A stretch of DNA of 14,300 bases, taken from Candidatus Iainarchaeum sp. (GTDB taxonomy: Archaea; Iainarchaeota; Iainarchaeia; Iainarchaeales; JAAZKV01). The notes under the pieces are model-generated. The model was not told the DNA's origin and did no database searches. It worked only from the letters and a program-made list of their open reading frames with translations. Shown one piece after another: positions 6,885-13,272 of this stretch. Position 1 is the first letter of the stretch, and each line of letters begins with the position of its first letter. The stretch spans positions 1-14,300 of the forward strand of contig JAQVNZ010000019.1 in NCBI GenBank assembly GCA_028702895.1, written 5' to 3'. Both the position numbers and the translations under genes were made by a program.

Positions 6885-7243
6885 TTTATTTGGATTGCTT
6901 TAAGTTAAAAAACCTTTTTGGTTGTTGAAAAATAAGATATTATTTGCACTATTATATTTTTTTGGAATAGAGGGGGTGCCAATATAAATAATTGTTGGGA
7001 ACCCTACCGGGTTAAGTTGCACCCCTTATTCTTTTTACATAGATTTACCATGCATCTGTAACCATTAATTTGTTAGCGTTATTAAAAATTACTGGTTTGG
7101 AATCCTAACTATATACTATTAATTTGTTATTTGTTGTAACATTGGATTTGTTTTATTTTATTCTTTGTTTATTTTTTATTTAGGGTTAATTTATTTTTTT
7201 ATTAGTTTATTTTTTTAATTCTATTTTAATTTAATTTTTTTAA
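6885..7243. other. Gene-free stretch with a GC-rich structured element
   Basis: No plausible coding frame was found in these 359 bases. They hold a probable leader of the glutaredoxin gene, including a 4-bp hairpin with a T run on the minus strand at about 6907-6923 and an A+T-rich possible TATA near 6950-6960. The three-way-junction element lies at 6964-7036. A 12-bp direct repeat ATTAATTTGTTA occurs at 7064-7075 and 7118-7129. The last 100 bases are T-rich and lie downstream of the methyltransferase stop codon. Confidence 0.6.
6964..7036 (+). ncRNA. Candidate structured RNA, three-way junction (strand uncertain)
   Basis: The element stands out by its GC content. P1 is GGGGTGC (6973-6979) with GCACCCC (7019-7025), 7 perfect pairs. 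It is extended by GGAATA (6964-6969) with TATTCT (7027-7032), around a small bulge. Inside P1 lie two hairpins: CAAT/ATTG (6980-6983 with 6991-6994, 7-nt loop) and AACCC/GGGTT (7000-7004 with 7009-7013, loop TACC). On the plus strand P1 is followed by TTTTT (7032-7036), a likely archaeal termination signal. On the minus strand the same fold would lie about 95 nt upstream of the glutaredoxin ATG, so a leader element is an alternative. I could not match it to a known riboswitch, tRNA or C/D RNA. The strand is a preference, not a proof. Confidence 0.45.
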
Positions 7244-8014
7244 TTATTTTTTTCTACCAATCATTACAAAAAAAGCATTTTCTTTTTTTATTAACCATTT
7301 GAGTTCGTCAAAAATTGGGTGTTTAAATTTTGGTTTAGAACTAATAAATTCTATTTCATTTTCTTTAAACCATTGCAAAACTTCATTTATGCTATGATAA
7401 CTTTCGTGAACTTGGCCATATTTATCTGCGCACCAAAACGGGCTTTCGTTTGATTTAAAAAGTTTTTTTCCTACTTTAATCCTTTTTTCAAAATCGTTTC
7501 TGCAGGTTAATAATAAAATTAAGCGTTTTATTCTATGTCTAAATCTAGAATATTTGTTATATAATCCTATTATGATTAAACCATTTTTTTTACAATGTTT
7601 ACTTGCTATTTCAAAACCTTTTTTTGCGTTAATCGTGTGGTGTAATGAACCAAGTGCGATTATTACATCAAATCTTTTTTTTGAATTAAATTCTAAAATA
7701 TTTTTTTGCAAAAATGTACTGTTTTTTGTTTTCATTTTTTTTGAAAGTATTTTTGCTTTTTTTATAGAGTTTTTACTAAAATCAATTGCAAGTATTTTTC
7801 CGCCATTTAATGCTAAACTATTTGCAAGTTCTCCAGTTCCACAACCTAATTCTAAAATTTCTTTATTTTTCCAAAAAGTTTCTTTTTCTTTAAAAATTTG
7901 TAAAATCCAATGACTATAATTTATTAGTTTTTCTTTATCTTGTATATTTCTACTTGGGTAAGGATATTTTTCGTATAATTCTTTAACTAATTCTTCTTTT
8001 TTATGTTGTTTCAT
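7244..8014 (-). CDS. Class I SAM-dependent methyltransferase, substrate unknown
   Basis: A 256-residue Rossmann-fold methyltransferase. A short N-terminal segment carries YEKYPYPSRN (14-23), an opening seen in one subgroup of these enzymes. SAM motif I is ILELGCGTGEL (53-63). The next acidic residue sits in ILAIDFS (motif II). Then come FDVIIALGSLHH (motif IV region) and a post-motif strand NGLIIIGLYN. The C-terminal part (about 155-256) is basic and Trp/Phe-rich (RHRIKRL, FWCADKYGQVHESYHS), and probably forms the substrate lid. The substrate cannot be named: small molecule, lipid, protein and RNA are all open. The ATG at 8014 lies 26 nt from the centre of the TATA element shared with the divergent polymerase gene, without a ribosome site. 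Confidence 0.85.
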   Translation of the reverse strand: MKQHKKEELVKELYEKYPYPSRNIQDKEKLINYSHWILQIFKEKETFWKNKEILELGCGTGELANSLALNGGKILAIDFSKNSIKKAKILSKKMKTKNSTFLQKNILEFNSKKRFDVIIALGSLHHTINAKKGFEIASKHCKKNGLIIIGLYNKYSRFRHRIKRLILLLTCRNDFEKRIKVGKKLFKSNESPFWCADKYGQVHESYHSINEVLQWFKENEIEFISSKPKFKHPIFDELKWLIKKENAFFVMIGRKK

Positions 8015-8035
8015 AAAAATATTTTATTTGGGAAA

Positions 8036-8044
8036 AATTAAAAG
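8036..8044. promoter_or_regulatory. Shared bidirectional TATA element
   Basis: AATTAAAAG (CTTTTAATT on the minus strand) is the only TATA-like element in the 51-bp gap. Its centre at 8040 lies 26 nt from the ATG at 8066 and 26 nt from the ATG at 8014. Both genes would then be leaderless from one core promoter region. Confidence 0.5.
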
Positions 8045-8065
8045 AACCTTGTTTTAAATTGATTT

Positions 8066-9265
8066 ATGGATTTAGACAAAAATATTAGTTTAAATGAAGA
8101 TATTCATTCAAATAAATTTTTATTTAATACTCAATTGAGTGTAAATGAGACAAATAAATCTTTAGACTCGTCAATACAATTAACTAATTTTTTTCCACAA
8201 AAACAAATAGCTTTATTAGATTTAGATTATTTTTTTGCACAATGTGAAACAATACGAAATCCATTAATTAAAGATTTACCAGTAGTAATAATTGTTCAAA
8301 CAATCAGAGGATCAGGAGCAGTAGCAACTTGTAACTATCTTGCAAGAGATTTAAAAATTCGTTCTGGCATGGTCCTTTCTTTAGCAAAAAAACTTGCGAA
8401 TAATGAAACAATTTTTATAAATGCTGATAAACAGTATTATACACAAATATCTTTGAAAGTATTTGAAATAATAGATTTTTTTTGTGATAGTGTTGAACAA
8501 ACATCGATTGATGAAGCATATTTAGATCTTACTAATCCTTTAGGATTTGAAAAAGCGCAAAAAATTTGTTTAAATATTAAAAATAAATTAAAAAATGATT
8601 TAGGTTTAAGTTGTTCTATTGGATTAAGTTTTAATAAACTTTTAGCAAAAATGGCTTGTGAAGAAAAAAAGCCAGACGGTTTTACAATTATTCCTTATTC
8701 TAAAAAAGATGATTTTTTATTAAAAAAAAATGTTAAAAAAATTCATGGTGTTGGCCCGAATTTAGAGTTATTATTAAAAAATATCGGGGTTTACAAAATA
8801 GGTGATTTAAGAAAAATTCATTTAGAAAAATTGATAGAATTATTTGGCGAAAGTAAAGGTAGTATGTTGTATAATTATTCTAGAGGAATTGATGATAGGG
8901 TTATTATTGTTAATAGGGAAAAGCAACAAATTTCTAGAATGATTACTCTAAAAAAAGATTCTATTGTTTTTGATGAAATAAAAAATAGTTTGGATTTTCT
9001 TTGTGAAATAGTTTTTAACGAGTCAAAAAAATTACAAAAACAATTTAAGACTTGTTCTTTGATTGTAATAGAATCTGATTTTGAAACAATTACTCGGTCT
9101 AAAACGTTTGATGGTAAAATTGATTTTGAAAAATTTAAAGAGATAATTTATTTTTTATTAAGAGATTATATTTCTGATTCTACTAAATTAATACGAAGAG
9201 TTGGTGTTAGAATATCTAATTTTGATGAAGATTATGGGTTTCAAAAAAAATTATTAGATTTTTAA
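8066..9265 (+). CDS. dinB: Y-family DNA polymerase IV (translesion synthesis)
   Basis: A 399-residue Dpo4/DinB-type polymerase. The catalytic carboxylates are Asp52 (LLDLDYFFAQCE, with Phe57 at the steric-gate position) and Asp149-Glu150 in TSIDEAYLD. The fingers motif GAVATCNYLAR follows the first site. CSIGLSFNKLLAKMA belongs to the palm. KIHGVGPNLELLLKNIG is the thumb helix-hairpin-helix, and the little finger covers about 285-390. The C-terminus is QKKLLDF (393-399), a PCNA-interacting peptide at the expected place. Residues 1-47 are an unusual N-terminal extension, absent from Dpo4, containing LTNFF. The promoter spacing supports the start at 8066, so the extension is probably real. nth follows 14 nt downstream in a repair operon. 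Confidence 0.93.
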   Translation: MDLDKNISLNEDIHSNKFLFNTQLSVNETNKSLDSSIQLTNFFPQKQIALLDLDYFFAQCETIRNPLIKDLPVVIIVQTIRGSGAVATCNYLARDLKIRSGMVLSLAKKLANNETIFINADKQYYTQISLKVFEIIDFFCDSVEQTSIDEAYLDLTNPLGFEKAQKICLNIKNKLKNDLGLSCSIGLSFNKLLAKMACEEKKPDGFTIIPYSKKDDFLLKKNVKKIHGVGPNLELLLKNIGVYKIGDLRKIHLEKLIELFGESKGSMLYNYSRGIDDRVIIVNREKQQISRMITLKKDSIVFDEIKNSLDFLCEIVFNESKKLQKQFKTCSLIVIESDFETITRSKTFDGKIDFEKFKEIIYFLLRDYISDSTKLIRRVGVRISNFDEDYGFQKKLLDF

Positions 9266-9279
9266 TAAAAGGTTTTATT

Positions 9280-9885
9280 ATGGGTGAAAAAGAATTATTG
9301 CAATTAAATGAGTTAAAAAAATATTCTGTTAAAATGCGTTTAGCAGGTGAAAACTGGGATGCTGAATGGAAAATATTAGTTACTATTATAATGTCTGCGC
9401 AATCAAGAGATGAAATCACAATAAAAATTGCTAAGAATCTTTTTGAAAAATATGATTCATTAGAAAAACTTTCAAAAGCAAAATATAAATCAGTTTTAAA
9501 TATTTTTAAAAGCCTTAATTATAATAAAACAAAAACTAAACATATTATTGCTTGTTCGAAAATTATTTTTGAAGAGTATAATTCTATTCCTCCTCACGAT
9601 TTTGATAAATTAATTAGTTTGCCAGGAGTTGGTAGAAAAACAGCTAATGTTTTTTTATCAGAAGTTGGTAAAAGTGCAATTGGGGTAGATACTCATGTTT
9701 TTTATATTTCAAGAAAACTTGGTTGGACAAAAAACAAGGATATTAAAAAAATTGAAACTGATTTAAAAAACATTTTTCCTAAAAAAAAGTGGTCTTCTAT
9801 TAATCAAATATTAGTGCGTTTTGGAAAAACTAATACTAGCAAAAAGAAAAAAGATTTGTTATTAGAAAAAATAAGAAAAATTTAG
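9280..9885 (+). CDS. nth: Endonuclease III-like DNA glycosylase lacking the Fe-S cluster
   Basis: A 201-residue HhH-GPD glycosylase/AP lyase of base-excision repair. The helix-hairpin-helix is LPGVGRKTANVFLSE, with the catalytic Lys at residue 120. The catalytic Asp is 137 in GVDTHVF. MSAQSRDE (38-45) matches the conserved LSAQ.. segment near the N-terminus. The C-terminus departs from the family. Where E. coli Nth has HGRYTC and then C-x6-C-x2-C-x5-C for a [4Fe-4S] cluster, this protein reads VRFGKTNTSKKKK and stops about 20 residues later without any cysteine. The Lys-rich tail may take over DNA contacts. AAAGG lies 7 nt before the ATG. It is cotranscribed with the polymerase. Confidence 0.9.
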   Translation: MGEKELLQLNELKKYSVKMRLAGENWDAEWKILVTIIMSAQSRDEITIKIAKNLFEKYDSLEKLSKAKYKSVLNIFKSLNYNKTKTKHIIACSKIIFEEYNSIPPHDFDKLISLPGVGRKTANVFLSEVGKSAIGVDTHVFYISRKLGWTKNKDIKKIETDLKNIFPKKKWSSINQILVRFGKTNTSKKKKDLLLEKIRKI

Positions 9886-9905
9886 TGAACTAAATTTAAT
9901 GTTCA
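9886..9905 (+). terminator. Possible terminator of the dinB-nth operon
   Basis: TGAAC (9886-9890) and GTTCA (9901-9905) are inverted around a 10-nt A+T loop, directly after the nth stop codon. T-rich sequence follows (ATTTATTTTTTATT). The stem is short, so the T runs alone could be the real signal. Confidence 0.35.
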
Positions 9906-9992
9906 TATTTATTTTTTATTAAATTTTTTCATTTTTAAATTTTGTTATGACTGGTAGTTAGTTTTTTTAATATTTTTTCACTTTTCCAGTAA

Positions 9993-10001
9993 GTATATAT
10001 T
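9993..10001 (+). promoter_or_regulatory. TATA box of the DUF1858-HesB-like gene
   Basis: GTATATATT is centred 26 nt upstream of the ATG at 10023; the start lacks a ribosome site. An inverted pair ACTGG (9950-9954) and CCAGT (9986-9990) flanks the upstream side and could be a regulator site, but is weak evidence. Confidence 0.6.
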
Positions 10002-10022
10002 ATTTCTGGTCTTAATTTATTT

Positions 10023-10502
10023 ATGATTACAAGAAAAGATAACTTAAAAACAGCATCAGATAATTTTCCTGAAATTGGCCCAATTCTGGCTGGTTATGGG
10101 CTACATTGTATTGGTTGTCATGTTTCTGCGGTAGAATCAATTGAAGAAGGTTGTATGGCTCACGGGCTTAGTGATAAAGATATTGTTAAATTAGTAAAAG
10201 ATGCAAATGCTCAAATAAAATTATTTGATTCATTACCTGATTTAAGTTTAACTAAAAAAGCGTTATTAAATTTAAAAGAAAAATTATCTAAATCTAAAGA
10301 CAAGTATGTTAGAGTTTTCCCTATTTTTGGTGGTTTTGATTTTGAAACTACTAGTGATAAATATGATAATGAAATAATAGTTGATGCGGGAATTGAGTTA
10401 TTATTAAATGCGAAAGCTAGGCGTTTTTTAAAAGGCGTTAGTATTGATTTTGATGAAAAAAAATCTGATTTTATTGCTAAACGAAAACCTTTAAAAAAAT
10501 AA
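10023..10502 (+). CDS. DUF1858 domain fused to a cysteine-less A-type (HesB-like) domain
   Basis: A 159-residue two-domain protein. Residues 1-65 match DUF1858 (ScdA N-terminal-like): the ILAGYGLHCIGCHVS segment with Cys29 and Cys32, then SIEEGCMAHGLSD with Cys44. Residues about 75-159 read like the A-type Fe-S carrier fold (IscA/ErpA/HesB): SLTKKALLNLKE, a VRVFPIFGGF strand-turn, IIVDAGIELLLN, and FLKGVSIDFD ending near DFIAKRKP. The three cysteines that IscA-type proteins use (GCSG and the C-terminal CGCG) are missing, so a canonical scaffold role is unlikely. DUF1858 proteins are often linked to redox or hybrid-cluster functions. It is monocistronic and convergent with the thioredoxin reductase gene. 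The first domain is confident, the second moderately so. Confidence 0.78.
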   Translation: MITRKDNLKTASDNFPEIGPILAGYGLHCIGCHVSAVESIEEGCMAHGLSDKDIVKLVKDANAQIKLFDSLPDLSLTKKALLNLKEKLSKSKDKYVRVFPIFGGFDFETTSDKYDNEIIVDAGIELLLNAKARRFLKGVSIDFDEKKSDFIAKRKPLKK

Positions 10503-10535
10503 TTTTTTTTAAACCAATTTTTCATAAATCTAATT

Positions 10536-10558
10536 TTATATAAATTTAATTTATATAA
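10536..10558. repeat. 11-bp perfect palindrome in a convergent gap
   Basis: TTATATAAATT (10536-10546) and AATTTATATAA (10548-10558) are perfect inverted arms around one T. They lie between two converging stop codons (10502 and 10619). It is pure A+T, so as an RNA hairpin it is weak. Chance occurrence is plausible at this base composition. Confidence 0.35.
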
Positions 10559-10618
10559 TTTTGATCAAGTTTTATTTTTTTATTGATTTTTTGTAATTAA
10601 ATATATCATATTTGTTTA

Positions 10619-11506
10619 TCAATTTGTTTTTTTAGAATTTAAATAATTAGATATTGAATGTGCAACAATAGCTCCGTCTGCACTCGCGGTTATTATTTGC
10701 ATTAAATCTTTTTTAACACAATCTCCAATAGCATAAATTCCTTCTTTGTTAGTTCTCATTTTTTCATCAACTATAATTCTTCCAAATTCATCTTTTTTTA
10801 AATCAACAAAACCACTGTTAGAATCTGTTCCAATATAAATAAATGCTGCGTTTAAATTCAAACTAGTTTCTTTGCCATTATTATCTTTTAGATTTATTTT
10901 TTCTAAAAATTGTTTTCCTTCAAAACTAGTTACATTAGTATTATGCAGTACTTCTACATTAGTCAAAGAATCAATTTTTGCTTTTTCAGCAGTTAATTCT
11001 TTTTTTGGAGAAATTAAATAAGTTTTTTTAGCTATTTTTTGAAGATAATTCGCTTCATCAACAGCTCTGTTATCATAACCAATTATTGCTACTTCTTTTC
11101 CAGAATAAATTGCGCCATCACAAGTAGCACAAAAATGCACGCCTTTATTTAAAAATTCTTTTTCACCGTTTACTTTCAACCATTTGCTCTTACTACCAAC
11201 TGCAATAACTATGGTTTTACTTTCAATTTGTTCTCCTTGTAATATTATAGTATTATTTTTTATTTCAAGAACTTGGTTTTGTTTTATTTCAACTCCAAAT
11301 CTTAATACTTGTTCTTTAAAAGAATTCATTAATTCAAAACCAGTTATATCTTTTATTCCGGGCCAATTTTGTATGGAGTTTGCAAGTGTTGCTGTTCCAC
11401 CAATCAATCCTTTTTCAATTATGATTGTTTTTAGGCCATATCTTGCACAATATAATCCTGCAGTTAATCCCGCTGGGCCGGCTCCAATGATTGCAACATC
11501 GTACAT
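10619..11506 (-). CDS. trxB: Thioredoxin reductase-like flavoprotein with degenerate NADPH motifs
   Basis: A 295-residue low-Mr thioredoxin reductase fold. The FAD-binding GAGPAG is at 8-13, the redox-active CATC at 126-129 followed by Asp130, and the C-terminal FAD motif YAIGDC near the end. The pyridine-nucleotide domain is unusual. The expected GGGxSAxEEA reads GYDNRAVDEA (143-152), losing the second glycine of GxGxxA. The HRRxxxR motif that binds the 2'-phosphate of NADPH is replaced by SPKKELTAEK (from 166). Archaeal relatives are known that use F420 or another donor, or poorly use NADPH; that fits but is not shown here. It would reduce a thioredoxin or the glutaredoxin at 6627. Its TATA box lies in the end of the upstream gene. 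Confidence 0.88.
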   Translation of the reverse strand: MYDVAIIGAGPAGLTAGLYCARYGLKTIIIEKGLIGGTATLANSIQNWPGIKDITGFELMNSFKEQVLRFGVEIKQNQVLEIKNNTIILQGEQIESKTIVIAVGSKSKWLKVNGEKEFLNKGVHFCATCDGAIYSGKEVAIIGYDNRAVDEANYLQKIAKKTYLISPKKELTAEKAKIDSLTNVEVLHNTNVTSFEGKQFLEKINLKDNNGKETSLNLNAAFIYIGTDSNSGFVDLKKDEFGRIIVDEKMRTNKEGIYAIGDCVKKDLMQIITASADGAIVAHSISNYLNSKKTN

Positions 11507-11528
11507 AAAGTAAAATTACTTGGCAAAC

Positions 11529-11535
11529 TTTTTAT
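11529..11535 (-). promoter_or_regulatory. TATA box of trxB
   Basis: ATAAAAA on the minus strand is centred 26 nt upstream of the trxB ATG at 11506. It overlaps the stop codon of the upstream HTH gene. trxB therefore probably has its own leaderless transcript despite the short 25-bp gap. Confidence 0.55.
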
Positions 11536-12134
11536 GCGTTACTGTATTTTTTTCCAACGAACCAACCTGCAAAAATACCAATAATTAGGGTTATCATAAT
11601 GCCTATAGAATAAAAATTATAGCTTATTCCTTGCAATGAAATAATTTCGTTTGAATTAGAATTTGTATTGTATTCGTTTATTAGTTTAGTATTCTCAATG
11701 GTTTCATTGTAGTTTATAGTCATTGTCATTATTTGGGGTGTCGTGTCGTTAAAATAATCCTTTGTTAAAAAATCATTATTATTGAGTATTGTTGTTTGCA
11801 TGATAATTAATAGTATTAGCGTGATAATTATTGCACTTGAACTTAACATTACTAATATTTTTATTTCGTTTAAAGGATTGGGTTGAATTATTTGTTTTCC
11901 TTTATTGGTTAATTCATAATATTTCCATTTTCGGCCATCTTCAATTTTTTTTATGAGTTCTGCGTTCATTAATAATTCACAATGTTCTTTTGTAGTAGAA
12001 TTTTTTAAAGTTAGTTTTTGACTTAACTCACTTAGAGTCATTCGTCTATTTAACAAATTTTTTAATATATTAACTCTGCTTTTTGCAGATAGTGCTTTGA
12101 AACTTTTACTATCTAAAATAAATTTTTTTTCCAT
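11532..12134 (-). CDS. ArsR-like winged-helix protein with two C-terminal TM helices
   Basis: A 200-residue protein. An ArsR-type winged helix occupies about 10-85: FKALSAKSRVNILKNLL, then TLSELSQKL, then the recognition region KNSTTKEHCELLMNAELIKK, then a wing GRKWKYYELTNKG. Membrane helices follow at about 93-113 and 174-194. The roughly 60-residue loop between them is Asn/Thr-rich and should be outside if the HTH is inside. The C-terminus (GKKYSNA) is short and cytoplasmic. Membrane-bound ArsR-like proteins are common in archaea and their signals are mostly unknown. The promoter is weak (AATTAATGA centred near 12160). It lies upstream of trxB and downstream of the multi-TM protein, all on one strand, so joint regulation is possible. 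Confidence 0.8.
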   Translation of the reverse strand: MEKKFILDSKSFKALSAKSRVNILKNLLNRRMTLSELSQKLTLKNSTTKEHCELLMNAELIKKIEDGRKWKYYELTNKGKQIIQPNPLNEIKILVMLSSSAIIITLILLIIMQTTILNNNDFLTKDYFNDTTPQIMTMTINYNETIENTKLINEYNTNSNSNEIISLQGISYNFYSIGIMITLIIGIFAGWFVGKKYSNA

Positions 12135-12193
12135 TTGAATAATCTCGCATGCTTTTTCATTAATTTTCCTATATTTTTTTTAAAATTGTTTTC

Positions 12194-13168
12194 TTAATAA
12201 ATATCTTTTTCTATGGGCTTGTTATTTGTATATGCTTCGATTATAGAATATATTATTCCAGATAAATTTTTTATTATTATATTGCCTATTCCCATTATTA
12301 ATAAAAATGATAGTATTGAATATATTAACCAAGCATATTTTGAAAGTGATTTTATTAGGGGAATACTTTCTAAAATTTGTTGACTTATATCTTGTTCTTC
12401 TTGTTGAATTGTATATTGTTCGTTTAAAGTTTTCTTGTATTCTTCTGAATTAATTGTTATTTCAAAATTTTTAAAACCACTTATAAAAGTAAGTACATCT
12501 GTGTCGTTTTTATTTTCTAATTCATTAAAACCGTTTATTTTTTTTATTGCATTAATAGTTTGTTTTTGTGTTTGGATTATTGAATTTATTAGTGGTTCTT
12601 GTATTTGATATTGTATGCTTTTTTGTTCGCCAATTGTAATATTTTGAAATTCTTTTACAAAATCAGCTTCATAAAATTCCTGATTTTGTATTGTTATCAT
12701 TAAGGTGAATAATAACATTCCTAGTCCAATAAATAATACTATTTTTCCTCCTGATGATATTCCTGATCTTAATATTGGCATTGTTTTGTATTCTTTTTCT
12801 TTATTAGCTTGTGTTATTGTTGCGAAAAAAATTCCGATGATTCCAAAAAATGTAGGGATTATAAATTCTATTAATCCGAAAAAAAATCCGATTAGTATTG
12901 CGCTTATTAAAAAACAAATCGTGCTAATAATAATTGCTATTTTTGGATTAAATTTCTTTATTATTAACTCTATTATTGCAATTGTGATTGAAGCAAAAAT
13001 AATAAATAATACAAAATTAAATGTTAACATTAGATCTAATAATTCAAAAATATTTATTGTTAAAAAATTTTGAAATTTTATTCCGGCCATATAAAAAAAA
13101 TAACCTGTTGTTAGAGCAAAAATGATTAATATAATAGAATACACAAAATTTGTTTTTAAGTCATCCAT
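12194..13168 (-). CDS. Multi-TM membrane protein with large extracytoplasmic or cytoplasmic loop, unknown
   Basis: I do not recognise this 324-residue protein. Membrane helices are likely at about 8-27, 48-70, 76-97, 99-119 and 141-161. A hydrophilic, Gln/Glu/Ile-rich helical segment follows (about 162-272, with motifs such as IQTQKQTINAIKKI and IQQEEQDISQQI). One or two more helices lie at about 275-310, with a short charged tail. A five-helix N-terminal bundle would place the long helical segment on the side opposite the N-terminus, probably outside, since KKFNPK (71-76) and ANKEKEYK (121-128) look cytoplasmic. No transporter or enzyme motif is visible. It has its own TATA-like element (13188-13196), so it need not depend on the surface protein gene upstream. 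Confidence 0.72.
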   Translation of the reverse strand: MDDLKTNFVYSIILIIFALTTGYFFYMAGIKFQNFLTINIFELLDLMLTFNFVLFIIFASITIAIIELIIKKFNPKIAIIISTICFLISAILIGFFFGLIEFIIPTFFGIIGIFFATITQANKEKEYKTMPILRSGISSGGKIVLFIGLGMLLFTLMITIQNQEFYEADFVKEFQNITIGEQKSIQYQIQEPLINSIIQTQKQTINAIKKINGFNELENKNDTDVLTFISGFKNFEITINSEEYKKTLNEQYTIQQEEQDISQQILESIPLIKSLSKYAWLIYSILSFLLIMGIGNIIIKNLSGIIYSIIEAYTNNKPIEKDIY

Positions 13169-13187
13169 TATTCTAATAAGTAAATTT

Positions 13188-13196
13188 AATATTTAA
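13188..13196 (-). promoter_or_regulatory. TATA-like box of the multi-TM protein gene
   Basis: TTAAATATT on the minus strand is centred about 24 nt upstream of the ATG at 13168, without a ribosome site. This again fits a leaderless start. The surrounding 13181-13196 is nearly all A+T, so the exact box is uncertain. Confidence 0.5.
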
Positions 13197-13272
13197 TGGT
13201 TGCTATTTTATTGATTTGAGAGTATTGAGTTTGATGAGTTGTTTTGTTTTTTATTAAAGTGTTAAATGTTAG

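Noticed and set aside
6964..7036. Reading the GC-rich element as a TPP riboswitch because of the GGGGTGC stem
   Set aside because: The conserved CTGAGA and ACCTGATCTGG segments of TPP riboswitches are missing and the arm layout differs.
7089..7108. GGTTTGGAATCC looks like a tRNA T-arm
   Set aside because: The stem does not pair (only two good pairs), and no acceptor, D or anticodon arm can be built around it.
10536..10558. The A+T palindrome as a strong operator or hairpin
   Set aside because: All-A+T palindromes of this size are expected by chance at this composition, and the site lies between stop codons, not at a promoter. It is listed only as a repeat.
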